From: Baekduia soli
GTDB lineage: Bacteria > Actinomycetota > Thermoleophilia > Solirubrobacterales > Solirubrobacteraceae
Assembly: GCF_007970665.1 (NCBI RefSeq)
Contig: NZ_CP042430.1
Span: 3,534,001-3,598,000 of the forward strand
Reading direction: 5' to 3'
DNA: 64,000 bases
Shown here: positions 7,377 through 16,301 of the stretch, piece after piece
How the letters are laid out: every line of letters begins with the position of its first letter
How positions within the stretch are numbered: the first letter of the stretch is position 1
Made by a program: the position numbers and the translations under genes
The notes under the pieces: model-generated
Seen by the model: the letters and a program-made list of their open reading frames with translations, nothing else
What the model was told of the DNA's origin: nothing
Database searches by the model: none

Positions 7377-8003
7377 GTGGCGCCCACCGACGTCTACGGG
7401 ACCGCACGGGGACAGGCGAGGGCGCGCATCGCGTCGCCCGTGGCCGCGCGCGCCCGCCGCCGCCGCCACGAGCGCTTCTTCGCCCTCTGCGGCCTGCGGC
7501 CCGGCATGCGCGTCCTCGACGTGGGGTGCGGCGAGCTGGGCCTGCGCGGCCTGGAGCCCGGCCTGGACATCACGGGCGTCGACCTCGCGCCCCGGCCGGG
7601 GTACCCGGGGCCGTTCGTGCAGGCCGACGCCACCGAGCACCTGCCGTTCGCCGACGGCGAGTTCGACCTCGTGTACTCCTCCAGCGTCGTCGAGCACGTG
7701 CCGCGCGCACAGCGCGCGGCGTTCGCCGCCGAGCTGCGGCGCGTGGGCCGCGGCCTCTACGTCCAGACACCGGCCTTCTCGTTCCCCGTCGAGCCCCACG
7801 CGCTGCTGCCGTTCGCGCACTGGCTGCCGGTCGCGGCGCGCCGGCGCTACTGGCGGCTGGGCGCCCAGGGCCCGTGGGAGGACATCGCGCTGCTGCGCCG
7901 CCGTGAGCTGGCCGAGCTGTTCGGCGCGACGGTGCACGCCGAGCGCTGGGGCCCGCTGGTCAAGAGCTGGATCGCCATCGCACCGGCGCTGCCGGACCGC
8001 TGA
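7377..8003 (+). CDS. Class I SAM-dependent methyltransferase (Methyltransf_11 type)
   Basis: 208 residues from GTG 7377. Motif I VLDVGCGELG is at about 47-56, an acidic residue follows in TGVDLAP, and motif II/III regions are seen in FDLVYSSSVVEHVPR. These are the SAM-binding signatures of small-molecule or sugar methyltransferases. The C-terminal part (HWLPVAARRRYWRLG, then KSWIAIAP) resembles methyltransferases found near glycan genes. It is divergent from ispG and about 50 bases ahead of the diguanylate cyclase. The substrate cannot be told from the sequence. Confidence 0.85.
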   Translation: MAPTDVYGTARGQARARIASPVAARARRRRHERFFALCGLRPGMRVLDVGCGELGLRGLEPGLDITGVDLAPRPGYPGPFVQADATEHLPFADGEFDLVYSSSVVEHVPRAQRAAFAAELRRVGRGLYVQTPAFSFPVEPHALLPFAHWLPVAARRRYWRLGAQGPWEDIALLRRRELAELFGATVHAERWGPLVKSWIAIAPALPDR

Positions 8004-8049
8004 GGCCCTCAAGGCCGCCGCGCCCGTGGTCGTTAACCCGGATGAGCCC

Positions 8050-9684
8050 GTGCCCGATCCTTCGCCCCTGTCCGTCCTGCACGGCCTGCGCACCGCGCTG
8101 GAGGGCGCCCGCGGGGTCCGGGGCCCCGAGGACCTCGCGCCCGTCCTGGACGACATCGCGCAGGCGATCGCCGGGGCCCTGGGCTATGCGACGGTCGCGA
8201 TCCACCTGCACCGCCCGCGCTTCGACGACTTCGAGGTCGCCACCGTCGCCGGCGGGCACGCCGCCCAGGCCGCCCTGGAGGGCAAGGTCTCCACCTGGGC
8301 GGCCTGGGCCCCGTTCTTGACCCCCGCCTTCGAGCGCCGCGGCGCCCACCACGTGCCCGCCGGGGCGGTCGCGGCCACCGCGCCCGGCCTGCCGACCCAC
8401 GCCCCCGCCCGCCCGCCGGCCGCCGCGCCCGGCGGCTGGGATCCCGCCGACCTGCTGGTCGTCGTGCTGCGCCACGCCAACGGCGACGTGCTGGGCATCC
8501 TCGGCGTCGACGAGCCCGCCGGCGGGCGACGCCCCGGCGACGACGCGATCGACGACCTCGTCACGCTGGCCCACACGGCTGCGCTGGCCGTCGAGCACGC
8601 CCGCGAGGGCCGGCGGGCCGCCGCGCACCGCAAAGCGCTGCAGCGGCTGATGGCCGTCTCTGCGCGCGCGACCGACCGCCGCGCACGCGGCGGGGTCCTG
8701 GACGACGTCTGCACGGGCATCCGCGACGCGGCGGGCTTCGCGAAGGTCGCCGTGCTCCTGGCGGAGTCCTCGGGCCTGCTGTGCCCCGCGGCCACCACCG
8801 GCTGGGCCGAGCACGACCCGGTCTTCGCCGGCCTGACGTTCACGCTCGCGCAGCTGCACGCCGCCTTCCAGCCCGCCAACGAGCGCCACGGCTGCCACCT
8901 GCTCGACCACGAGGACGCCCGCGCGCTGCTCGAGCACCGGCTGCCCGCCGGCCGCACCGGGCGCGGCGGCCACGGCCCCTACGCCTGGGACCGCCACTGG
9001 CTGTTCGTCCCGCTCCAGGGCCCCGTCGCCGAGCCGCGCGGCGTGATCTGGGCCGACGACCCCGTCGACCGCCTGCTCCCCGGCGCCGAGCAGCTGCAGA
9101 CGCTGCGGCTCATGGCCGACCACGCCGCGCGCGCCCTCGGCGCCGAGGCCCATCCCGGCATGACCGGCGCGGGCGCCGACCACGACCCGCTGACGGGCCT
9201 GGCCAACCGCTCGACGCTCTCGGGCCGACTGCGCCACGCCCTGCAGCGCACGAAGCGCTCGCCGGGCACGGTCGCGGTCCTGTTCATCGACCTCGACAAC
9301 TTCAAGCGCATCAACGACACGCTCGGCCACTCCGCCGGCGACGAGCTGCTGCGGATGACCGCGTCGCGGATCGACCACGCGCTGCGCCCCGGTGACACCG
9401 TCGCACGCTTCGGCGGCGACGAGTTCGTCGCGGTCTGCGAGGACGTCGACGGCGCCGAGAAGGCGATGGAGGTCGCCGAGCGCCTGCGCGCGATCCTCGC
9501 CGAGCCCGTCCCGCTGGCCTCCGGCGTCGCCCAGGTCACCGCGAGCATCGGCGTCGCGCTGCCCGACCGCGCCGACCGCAGCGCCGAGATGCTGCTGCAG
9601 GCCGCCGACCGCGCGATGTACGAGGCCAAGGCCGCGGGCCGCGACGCCGCCCGCCTGGGCTCGCCCGGCACCGGCTGGCCCTAG
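8050..9684 (+). CDS. Diguanylate cyclase with two GAF-like domains
   Basis: About 544 residues from GTG 8050; GTG 8026 is an alternative. Everything upstream in this frame is shadow of the methyltransferase. Two GAF-like sensor domains lie at roughly 20-185 and 200-365, then a complete GGDEF domain at about 375-540. The catalytic loop FGGDEFV is intact, and an RxxD product-inhibition site (RPGD) stands exactly five residues ahead of it, so the protein should make c-di-GMP with feedback control. There is no membrane segment, so it is cytoplasmic. It is the only clearly active c-di-GMP enzyme in the window and a plausible input to the RsiG-like protein at 1131-1391. Confidence 0.88.
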   Translation: MPDPSPLSVLHGLRTALEGARGVRGPEDLAPVLDDIAQAIAGALGYATVAIHLHRPRFDDFEVATVAGGHAAQAALEGKVSTWAAWAPFLTPAFERRGAHHVPAGAVAATAPGLPTHAPARPPAAAPGGWDPADLLVVVLRHANGDVLGILGVDEPAGGRRPGDDAIDDLVTLAHTAALAVEHAREGRRAAAHRKALQRLMAVSARATDRRARGGVLDDVCTGIRDAAGFAKVAVLLAESSGLLCPAATTGWAEHDPVFAGLTFTLAQLHAAFQPANERHGCHLLDHEDARALLEHRLPAGRTGRGGHGPYAWDRHWLFVPLQGPVAEPRGVIWADDPVDRLLPGAEQLQTLRLMADHAARALGAEAHPGMTGAGADHDPLTGLANRSTLSGRLRHALQRTKRSPGTVAVLFIDLDNFKRINDTLGHSAGDELLRMTASRIDHALRPGDTVARFGGDEFVAVCEDVDGAEKAMEVAERLRAILAEPVPLASGVAQVTASIGVALPDRADRSAEMLLQAADRAMYEAKAAGRDAARLGSPGTGWP

Positions 9685-9691
9685 GCCCCCG

Positions 9692-9709
9692 GCGCGCCCC
9701 GCGGCGCGC
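9692..9709 (+). terminator. GC hairpin after the diguanylate cyclase gene
   Basis: GCGCGCC and GGCGCGC arms around a 4-base loop, just after the stop codon and before the next gene. No T-run. Confidence 0.4.
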
Positions 9710-9727
9710 GTCCGTCACCATCTGCCC

Positions 9728-10551
9728 ATGAGCACCTCTGCGCGCGCGGGCACCGACCACGGCGGACCCGGGGACGGTCCGTCCGCGCCGGCCCCCCTGA
9801 CGCCCGTCGACGACGTGCCGCGCCGCAGCGCCGCAGAGGAGGCCCGGACGCTCGTGGCGAGCACGAACGCGGCCACGCTGGCCACGCTCAGCGACGACGG
9901 CGGCCCGTGGGCCTCCGTCGTGACCTTCGGCGTCCTGCCCGACGGCTCGCCCGTCCTGCACGTCTCCACGATGGCCGAGCACGGCCGCAACCTCGCGCGC
10001 GACCCGCGCGCCAGCCTCGCGGTCTCGGCGCCTGGCGACGGCGACGACCCGCTGGCGCGCGGGCGGGTGACGCTGGCCGGCCGTGTCGCGGTCCCGCAGG
10101 GCGACGACGCCGAGCGGGCCGGCGCCGCGTACGCCGCCGCGGTGCCCAGCGCCCCGTGGTTCGCGGGCTTCCGCGACTTCACGCTCTACGTCCTGGGGTG
10201 GAGCGCGTGCGCTGGGTGGGCGGCTACGGCCGCATGGACTCCGCCGGCGCCGCGGACTACGCCGCCGCGCGCCCGGACCCCGTCGGCGACGCGGCCGGGG
10301 CCGTGGCCCACCTCAACGACGATCACGCCGACGCGCTGCTGGCCATGGTCCGGGCGCTCGGGGGCCACCCCGACGCCACGGCCGCCCGCTGCACCGGCGC
10401 CGACCGCTACGGCCTGGACCTGCTCGTGCAGACCCCGCGCGGCGCCGCGCCGGCGCGTGTCGGCTTCGCGGGGCAGGTCGCCACGGCCGGCGACCTCCGC
10501 GCGGCGACCGTCGAGCTGACCCGCCGCGCGCGGGGCCTGCTCGGGGCCTAG
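9728..10551 (+). pseudogene. HugZ-type pyridoxamine-5'-phosphate-oxidase-like protein, frameshifted
   Basis: The first part from ATG 9728 encodes an FMN-binding split barrel (STNAATLATLSDDGGPWAS, HGRNLARDPRASLAV) as far as FRDFTLYVLG. The frame then breaks. The downstream part, in another frame, encodes WVGGYGRMDSAG and a DUF2470 domain (HLNDDHADALL) ending at 10551. One extra G in the run at 10195-10198 would restore a protein of about 274 residues with the normal HugZ order. HugZ-like proteins are flavin or heme-binding enzymes; some degrade heme. The break is either an assembly error in a homopolymer or a genuine null allele. The stop codon shares CTAG with the convergent ligase gene. Confidence 0.8.
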
Positions 10552-12338
10552 CCCACGTACATCCCGGAGATCGCCGCGGCGTACTTCTCGGCGATCGGCT
10601 TGCGCTTGAGCTTCATCGTCGGGGTGAGCTCGTCGCCCCCGGGCAGCCAGTCGCCCTCGACGATGACGAACTTCTTGATCTGCTCGACGCGGGCCAGCTT
10701 GGCGTTGGCGGCGTCGATGGCCTCCTGGATCGCCGCGCGCAGCCCGTCGTCGTGGGCCAGGGACTCCAGCGTCGCGTCCTGGATGCCGTGCTGCTGGGCC
10801 CACACCGGGGCGAAGTCGGCGTCCAGGACGATCAGCGCCGTGTTGTAGGCGCGGGCGTCGCCGATGCAGACCACGGTGCCGATGAGCGGCGACGCCGTCT
10901 TGATCGTCGCCTCGATGTTGGCCGGCGACATGTTCTTGCCGGCCGCGTTGATGATGAGCTCCTTCTTGCGGTCGACGATCTTGACGTAGCCCTCGTCGTC
11001 GATCTCGGCGATGTCGCCCGTGTGCAGCCAGCCGTCGGCGTCGATCGCCTCGGCGGTCCTGTCGGGCAGGCCGCGGTAGCCCCGCATCACGATGTCGCTG
11101 CGCACGAGCAGCTCGCCGTCGGAGGCCAGCCGCAGCTCCACGCCCGGGATCGCCGGGCCCACCGTGCCGATCTTGATCCGCTCCGGCGGGTTGACCGCGC
11201 CGCCGCCGCAGGTCTCGCTCATCCCCCACAGCTCGCCGAGGGGGAGGCCGATGGCGTGGAAGAACTCGAGGACCTCGACCGGGGTCGGCGCGGCGCCGAC
11301 GTTGATGGCCACGGCCTCGTCGAGCCCGAGCATGGACCGAAGGCCGGCGAACATCGCCGTGTCGGCGGCGGCCACGCGCTCGGCCAGCTCGGCCGGCACG
11401 GGCTCGCCGGCCTGCTCGAGGCGCACCTTGTCCAGGCCCGCGGCGATCGCGGCCCGCGACGCCGCCTGCTGCTCGGGCTCCTGGCCGGCGATCATCGCCT
11501 CCAGGCCGGACTTGAGCTTCTCCCAGATCCGCGGCACCGCGAAGAACCAGTGCGGCCGGACCTCGGGCAGGAAGGCGATGATCTCGCGCGGGTTGGGGCA
11601 GCAGGTGACGGTGAAGCCGAAGACGATCGGCAGGTAGTGGTGCGCGGCGCGCTCGGCGATGTGCGCGTTGGGCAGCCAGGAGATCACGCGCGACGCGTCG
11701 GGGAACGCGACGATGTCCTCGATCCCGGCCACGGCCGCCAGCAGGTTGCGGTGGGCGAGCTCGACGCCCTTGGGCGGCCCGGTCGTGCCCGAGGTGTAGA
11801 TGAGCGTGAGCACGTCCTCGGGGCCGATCGCGGCGACGGAGGCCTCGACGTCGAAGTGCTCCCCGCGCACGTCGGCCAGCGCGAGCGTGCCCTCGGGCGC
11901 GTCGCCGTCGACGACGATGACGTGCTCGAGGTCCGGCAGGCTGCGGCGCGCCTCGAGCACGTTGGCCAGGAACTGCTGCTCGGTGATGAGGATGCGGGCG
12001 CCCGCGTCGCCGACGACGTACTCGATCTGGTTCGGCGCGTAGGTCATGTAGATCGAGAACGGCGTCGCCCCGACCATGATCGCCGCGAGGTCGGCGAGGT
12101 GGAACTCGGGTCGGTTGCCGAGCATGAGGGCGATCGTGTCGCCCTTGCCCAGCCCCAGCCCGGCGAGGCCGCCGGCCAGCGCATCGACGCGCTCGCGCAG
12201 CTCGCCCCACGTCCACGACACCTCGCCGCCCTTCGTGCGCACGGCGGCCTGGTCGGCGCGCTGGGCCGCCGTGATCCGGAACGCCTGCGCGATCGTCGAC
12301 GCGTCGACCGCGCGCCGCGCGGCGGTGCTGCTCTCCAT
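10548..12338 (-). CDS. Long-chain fatty acid-CoA ligase (AMP-forming), FadD15-like
   Basis: 596 residues. It activates a carboxylic acid, most likely a long-chain fatty acid, to an acyl-adenylate and then a CoA thioester. The ATP-binding P-loop YTSGTTGPPKGV, the adenylate motif GWLHTGD, the hinge DRKKELIINAAGKN and the late catalytic lysine region LTPTMKLKRKPI are all present, giving a complete enzyme. Length and the ELIINAAGKNMSPANIE wording match the FadD15/ACSL group. It lies 24 bases downstream of rseP on the same strand and converges on the HugZ-type gene, with which it shares the four bases CTAG as overlapping stops. Confidence 0.9.
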   Translation of the reverse strand: MESSTAARRAVDASTIAQAFRITAAQRADQAAVRTKGGEVSWTWGELRERVDALAGGLAGLGLGKGDTIALMLGNRPEFHLADLAAIMVGATPFSIYMTYAPNQIEYVVGDAGARILITEQQFLANVLEARRSLPDLEHVIVVDGDAPEGTLALADVRGEHFDVEASVAAIGPEDVLTLIYTSGTTGPPKGVELAHRNLLAAVAGIEDIVAFPDASRVISWLPNAHIAERAAHHYLPIVFGFTVTCCPNPREIIAFLPEVRPHWFFAVPRIWEKLKSGLEAMIAGQEPEQQAASRAAIAAGLDKVRLEQAGEPVPAELAERVAAADTAMFAGLRSMLGLDEAVAINVGAAPTPVEVLEFFHAIGLPLGELWGMSETCGGGAVNPPERIKIGTVGPAIPGVELRLASDGELLVRSDIVMRGYRGLPDRTAEAIDADGWLHTGDIAEIDDEGYVKIVDRKKELIINAAGKNMSPANIEATIKTASPLIGTVVCIGDARAYNTALIVLDADFAPVWAQQHGIQDATLESLAHDDGLRAAIQEAIDAANAKLARVEQIKKFVIVEGDWLPGGDELTPTMKLKRKPIAEKYAAAISGMYVG

Positions 12339-12362
12339 GGGCCCTTCTTCTCCTCTGCGCTG

Positions 12363-13475
12363 CTAGCGGACCCCGAAGCCGGCACCGCGGAGCCGGTCGA
12401 TGTCGTTCGTCAACCCCACCGCGAACAGCAGCAGGACCAGCACGAACCCGACATACGACGCCTGCTCCATGATGCGGAACGGGATGGGACGTCCCCGCAC
12501 CTTCTCTGCGAGCGCCCAGAAGATATGCCCCCCGTCCAGCGGAAGGAAGGGGAACAGGTTGACGATCGCCAGCGAGAGCGAGATCAGCGCCAGGAGCTGC
12601 AGCGCCTGGGTGATGTTGTCGCTCTGGAAGCTCTGGGACACCACGGTCGTCGAGCCCACGACGCCCGAGACCTCCTTGCGTCCCTGGCTGCTGTAGAAGA
12701 TGCGCGCGATCGCCGAGACCGTCGCGGTCGTCACGCGCCACATCCCGGCCACGCTGTCGGACGCCGCGGTGCCGAAGCCGACCGTCGTGTAGGCCGGGTC
12801 CAGGCCGAAGCCGAGCCGCGTGCGGCCGCGGGGCTGGCCGGCCTGGATCGGGTCGGCGGTCGGGTCGTAGATCGGGCGCAGCGAGACGGTGCGCACCGTG
12901 CCGTCGGCCGAGCGGACCGTGAAGCGCACGGGCGTCGACGCCGCGCAGCCCTTGACGGGCTTGCCCGCACACCTGTGCGAGGAGATCTGCCGGGAGATGT
13001 CGTCGGGCGCGAGCTTCTTGCCGTCGACGGCCACGACGTGGTCGCCGAGGCCCAGCGCGCCGTAGGCGGGGTAGTTCTTCTCGATGGCGCCGATCCGGTT
13101 GGAGGTGCCGTCGACCTCGCCCTTGATCATGAAGATGCCGACGATGATCGCGAAGGCCACGAGCACGTTCATGACCGGCCCGGCGGCGATGACCACCACG
13201 CGCTTCCACACGGGCTGGCGGTAGTAGGCCCGGTGGGCGTGCTCCGGCGGGATCTCCTCCGCCGGGTTCATCCCGGTGATCTTCACGTAGCCGCCGGCGG
13301 GGATCGCGCCGATGCCGTACTCCGTCTCGCCGCGCTTGACCTTGAACAGGATGGGCGGGAAGAACAGCATGAACCGCTCGACGCGCATGCCCACGGCCTT
13401 GGCCGCGGCGAAGTGGCCGAACTCGTGCAGGATGATGAGCACGCAGAACCCGGCGATGGCCAGGAGCCAGCTCAC
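12363..13475 (-). CDS. rseP: RseP/RIP-type site-2 membrane metalloprotease
   Basis: 370 residues from a GTG at 13475 that overlaps the dxr stop (GTGA). The zinc site HEFGH is at 17-21 in the first membrane helix, and the second active-site motif LDGGH lies near residue 318, between C-terminal helices. One PDZ domain with LGDHVVAVDGKKL lies in the middle. Such proteases cut transmembrane substrates, often anti-sigma factors, after a first cleavage. The dxr-rseP order is the usual bacterial one. The substrate is unknown. Confidence 0.93.
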   Translation of the reverse strand: MSWLLAIAGFCVLIILHEFGHFAAAKAVGMRVERFMLFFPPILFKVKRGETEYGIGAIPAGGYVKITGMNPAEEIPPEHAHRAYYRQPVWKRVVVIAAGPVMNVLVAFAIIVGIFMIKGEVDGTSNRIGAIEKNYPAYGALGLGDHVVAVDGKKLAPDDISRQISSHRCAGKPVKGCAASTPVRFTVRSADGTVRTVSLRPIYDPTADPIQAGQPRGRTRLGFGLDPAYTTVGFGTAASDSVAGMWRVTTATVSAIARIFYSSQGRKEVSGVVGSTTVVSQSFQSDNITQALQLLALISLSLAIVNLFPFLPLDGGHIFWALAEKVRGRPIPFRIMEQASYVGFVLVLLLFAVGLTNDIDRLRGAGFGVR

Positions 13476-14623
13476 CGGTGCACCGCCACGCGCGCCGAGG
13501 CGATCTCACGCGCTCCGCGATCGGCCTCGAAGAGCGACTCGAAGGCCCGGACCGGCTCGGCCGGCATGGCGTCGAGCGTCGCGTCGATGACCTCCGGGAT
13601 GCCGGTGAACGGCAGCGCGCCGCCGAGGAAGGCGTGCACGGCGACCTCGTTGGCGGCGTTGAGCACGCACGGCGCGGTGCCGCCCGCCAGCGCCGCCTCG
13701 CGGCACAGCCGCAGGCACGGGAAGGCGGTCTCGTCGACCTCCTCGAACGTCAGCGCGCCGAGCTCGGCGAGGCGCAGGCGCCGCGTGGGCAGCTCGAGCA
13801 GGTCGGGGTGGTGCAGGGCGTAGGCGATCGCGATGCGCATGTCCGGCAGGCCCAGGTGCGCGAGCTGGGCGCCGTCGATCGTCTCCACCAGGGCGTGGAC
13901 GATGGACTGCGGGTGCACCACGACGTCGATGCGGTCGTAGCCGATGCCGAAGAGGTGGTGGGCCTCCATGACCTCGAGGCCCTTGTTCATGAGCGTGGCG
14001 GAGTCGATGGTGATCTTGCCCCCCATCGACCAGGTCGGGTGGTTGAGCGCCTCCTGCACGGTGACGCCCGCCAGCTCGGCGGCGCTTCGCCCGCGGAACG
14101 GGCCGCCCGAGGCGGTGATGGTCATGCGCTCCAGCGTCCCGGTCGGCACGCCGTGCATGAGGTGGTGCAGCGCCGCGTGCTCGGAGTCGACCGGCAGGAG
14201 CTGGGCCCCGGTCGCCTCGGCGAGCTGGGTGACGAGCTCGCCGCCGACGACGAGCGACTCCTTGTTGGCCAGCGCGAGGTCGATGCCCTCCCCCAGCGCC
14301 GTGACCGTCGGCCCCAGGCCGGCGGACCCCACGACCGCGTTGAGCACGAGGTCGGCGCCCGACTCGATGACCATGCGCACCAGGCCGTCGGCGCCCGAGA
14401 GCACCTCGCCATCGGTCCACGCCTCCGAGGCGCGCGAGGCCGCGTCGGGGTCGGTCAGGGCGATCCGGCCCACGCCGTGGCGCACGGCCTGCTCGACCAG
14501 CGGCTCCCAGGAGCGCGCGGCGCTGAGCCCGACGAGCTCCAGATCCTCCGACCGTGAGACGACGTCGAGCGCCTGGGTGCCGATCGACCCGGTGGAGCCG
14601 AGCACGAGGAGGCGACGGGGCAT
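13472..14623 (-). CDS. dxr: 1-deoxy-D-xylulose 5-phosphate reductoisomerase
   Basis: 383 residues from ATG 14623; an in-frame ATG 30 bases further upstream is less likely because a -10-like hexamer ends 8 bases before 14623. It converts DXP to MEP with NADPH, the committed step of isoprenoid synthesis. The nucleotide fold starts with GSTGSIG at 9-15. ALANKESLVVGG and the active-site stretches PVDSEHAAL, TASGGPFRG and HPTWSMGGKITIDSATLMNK are all seen. It overlaps rseP by four bases and follows cdsA by about 40 bases. Confidence 0.96.
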   Translation of the reverse strand: MPRRLLVLGSTGSIGTQALDVVSRSEDLELVGLSAARSWEPLVEQAVRHGVGRIALTDPDAASRASEAWTDGEVLSGADGLVRMVIESGADLVLNAVVGSAGLGPTVTALGEGIDLALANKESLVVGGELVTQLAEATGAQLLPVDSEHAALHHLMHGVPTGTLERMTITASGGPFRGRSAAELAGVTVQEALNHPTWSMGGKITIDSATLMNKGLEVMEAHHLFGIGYDRIDVVVHPQSIVHALVETIDGAQLAHLGLPDMRIAIAYALHHPDLLELPTRRLRLAELGALTFEEVDETAFPCLRLCREAALAGGTAPCVLNAANEVAVHAFLGGALPFTGIPEVIDATLDAMPAEPVRAFESLFEADRGAREIASARVAVHR

Positions 14624-14631
14624 CGTGCGAC

Positions 14632-14637
14632 AGGGTA
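14632..14637 (-). promoter_or_regulatory. Possible -10 element in front of dxr
   Basis: TACCCT on the minus strand ends 8 bases before the dxr ATG, in the short gap after cdsA. It may provide an internal promoter for dxr-rseP. Confidence 0.35.
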
Positions 14638-14660
14638 GCCGCGGGCCCATCAACGTCTCC

Positions 14661-15542
14661 TCAAGACAGGGCGGTCCACACGTAGTAGCCGGTCACGGCG
14701 GTGAACATGACCGCGTCCAGGCGGTCCAGGGCGCCGCCGTGGGCGCCGAACAGCGTGCCGGTGTCCTTCGTCCCCGCGTCGCGCTTGAGGTAGGACTCGA
14801 AGAGGTCGCCGACGGGCGCCGCCAGCGCGATCGACACGCCGAGGATCGCGCCCTTGGTGCCGCCGAGCCACTCCTGGCTCAGCCCGGCCCACCAGACGGC
14901 GCCGGTGGCCATGGCCAAGCCGATGAGCAGCCCCTCGATCGTCTTGTTCGGCGAGATCGTGGGCGCCAGCGGCCGGCGCCCGAACGCGCGACCGCCGAGG
15001 TAGGCGCCGGTGTCGCCGACGAACGTCCCGAGCAGCACGGCGAAGACGAGCGCGCCGCCGTGCTGCAGGTCGCGCAGCAGCACCGCATGCGCGAAGGCCA
15101 GCCCGATCCAGGCCAGGCCCAGGATCGTGACCGAGATCCCCGGCGCGCCGGCGCCGCCGCGCTGGTTGACGGCCACGACGAACACGAGCGGCAGGCAGGC
15201 CACGAAGACCAGCAGCACGGTGTGGCGGTCGCCGAGGTGGGCGGCCAGCAGCAGGCCGCCCAGGCCGAGCAGCCCGGCCAGGCGGGCGGGCCGGGCGCGC
15301 TCGAACATCGAGAACAGCTCGTGCAGGCAGAACGCGCCGAGCACCGCGACGCCGGCGACGAAGATCCAGTCGCCCAGCGCCACCATGGCCAGGGCGATCA
15401 GCAGCGCGGGGATCGCGACCCGGATCCGGGCGCCCAGATCGGAGCCCGACCCGCCGCGGGCGCGCCGCGCCCCGCCGCCTCCCGGCGCCGGGCGTCGCGA
15501 GCGCGGGGGCGGCCGCCGCCCCGCCGGCCCCCCCGCGCGCAC
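14661..15542 (-). CDS. cdsA: Phosphatidate cytidylyltransferase (CDP-diacylglycerol synthase)
   Basis: 293 residues from GTG 15542, three bases after the uppS stop. An Arg/Pro/Gly-rich leader of about 40 residues precedes a run of roughly seven to eight membrane helices. The family signature near the C-terminus is intact (ESYLKRDAGTKDTG then HGGALDRLD). It makes CDP-diacylglycerol from CTP and phosphatidate, the substrate of the pgsA product at 1456-2124. The rpsB-tsf-pyrH-frr-uppS-cdsA-dxr-rseP order is widely conserved. Confidence 0.94.
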   Translation of the reverse strand: MRAGGPAGRRPPPRSRRPAPGGGGARRARGGSGSDLGARIRVAIPALLIALAMVALGDWIFVAGVAVLGAFCLHELFSMFERARPARLAGLLGLGGLLLAAHLGDRHTVLLVFVACLPLVFVVAVNQRGGAGAPGISVTILGLAWIGLAFAHAVLLRDLQHGGALVFAVLLGTFVGDTGAYLGGRAFGRRPLAPTISPNKTIEGLLIGLAMATGAVWWAGLSQEWLGGTKGAILGVSIALAAPVGDLFESYLKRDAGTKDTGTLFGAHGGALDRLDAVMFTAVTGYYVWTALS

Positions 15543-15545
15543 GCC

Positions 15546-16217
15546 TCAGCGCCCCCCGAAGCGCCGCGTGCGCGACGCGTACTCGTCCAGCGCGGCGCGG
15601 AAGGCCTCGCGGGAGAAGTCGGGCCACAGCTCGTCGCGGAAGACGAGCTCGGAGTAGGCCGACTGCCACAGCAGGAAGTTGCTCGTGCGCTGTTCGCCGC
15701 TCGTGCGGATGACGAGGTCGGGGTCGTGCATGTCGGGCGCGTAGAGCAGCCGCCGGAAGTCGTCCTCGTCGCCGCCGGTGAAGCGGGCCGCGGCGTCGAC
15801 GATCTCGGCGCGGCCGCCGTAGTTGAACGCCACGAACAGCGTGATGCGGTCGTTGGCGGCCGTCTCGGCCTCGGCCCAGTCCATCTGCTCCAGCAGGGCG
15901 GAGGCGACGCGGTCGCGCCGCCCGATGAACCGCATGCGCACGCCCTCGTCCTTGAGCTCGGGCGTCTCGCCGAGGATGCGCTGGGAGAACATCCGCATGA
16001 GCGCGGTGACCTCCTCGGCCGACCGGTTCCAGTTCTCGGTGGAGAACGAGTAGACCGTCAGCTCGCGGATGCCGAACTCCACGGCGTCGCGCAGGCGGGC
16101 CTTGACCGTGTCGGCGCCGGCCTGGTGGCCCTCGGCGACCGGGAGGCCGCGCGCAGAGGCCCAGCGGCCGTTGCCGTCGGTGATGATCGCGACGTACTTC
16201 GGCGCGTCGTCAGCCAT
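15546..16217 (-). CDS. uppS: Isoprenyl (undecaprenyl-type) diphosphate synthase
   Basis: 223 residues. It extends farnesyl- or geranyl-type diphosphate with cis isoprene units, giving the lipid carrier for peptidoglycan and exopolysaccharide. The DGNGRWA motif with the catalytic Asp at 14 follows IIT, where many homologues have IIM. The second signature reads RTSGEQRTSNFLLWQSAY, followed by the acidic SELVF. The length is at the short end of the family, and the actinobacterial group includes short-chain enzymes, so the product length is not certain. It sits between frr and cdsA. Confidence 0.94.
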   Translation of the reverse strand: MADDAPKYVAIITDGNGRWASARGLPVAEGHQAGADTVKARLRDAVEFGIRELTVYSFSTENWNRSAEEVTALMRMFSQRILGETPELKDEGVRMRFIGRRDRVASALLEQMDWAEAETAANDRITLFVAFNYGGRAEIVDAAARFTGGDEDDFRRLLYAPDMHDPDLVIRTSGEQRTSNFLLWQSAYSELVFRDELWPDFSREAFRAALDEYASRTRRFGGR

Positions 16218-16301
16218 GGCCGCGGACCTGACCGGGCCGTGCGAGCGCGCCGCCAGGCGAGTTCGCGCTCGGGATGCGAGCCGCTAGGCGAGCACTCCCG
16301 C

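Noticed and set aside
5250-8156. Upstream extension of the calcium-repeat gene through sodA and ispG on the minus strand
   Set aside because: The extension is shadow of ispG and sodA. The signal peptide at ATG 5249 gives a far better start.
10083-13823. A 1246-codon open frame on the plus strand across the acyl-CoA ligase, rseP and dxr genes
   Set aside because: Its sequence is low-complexity and lies opposite three genes with intact catalytic motifs.
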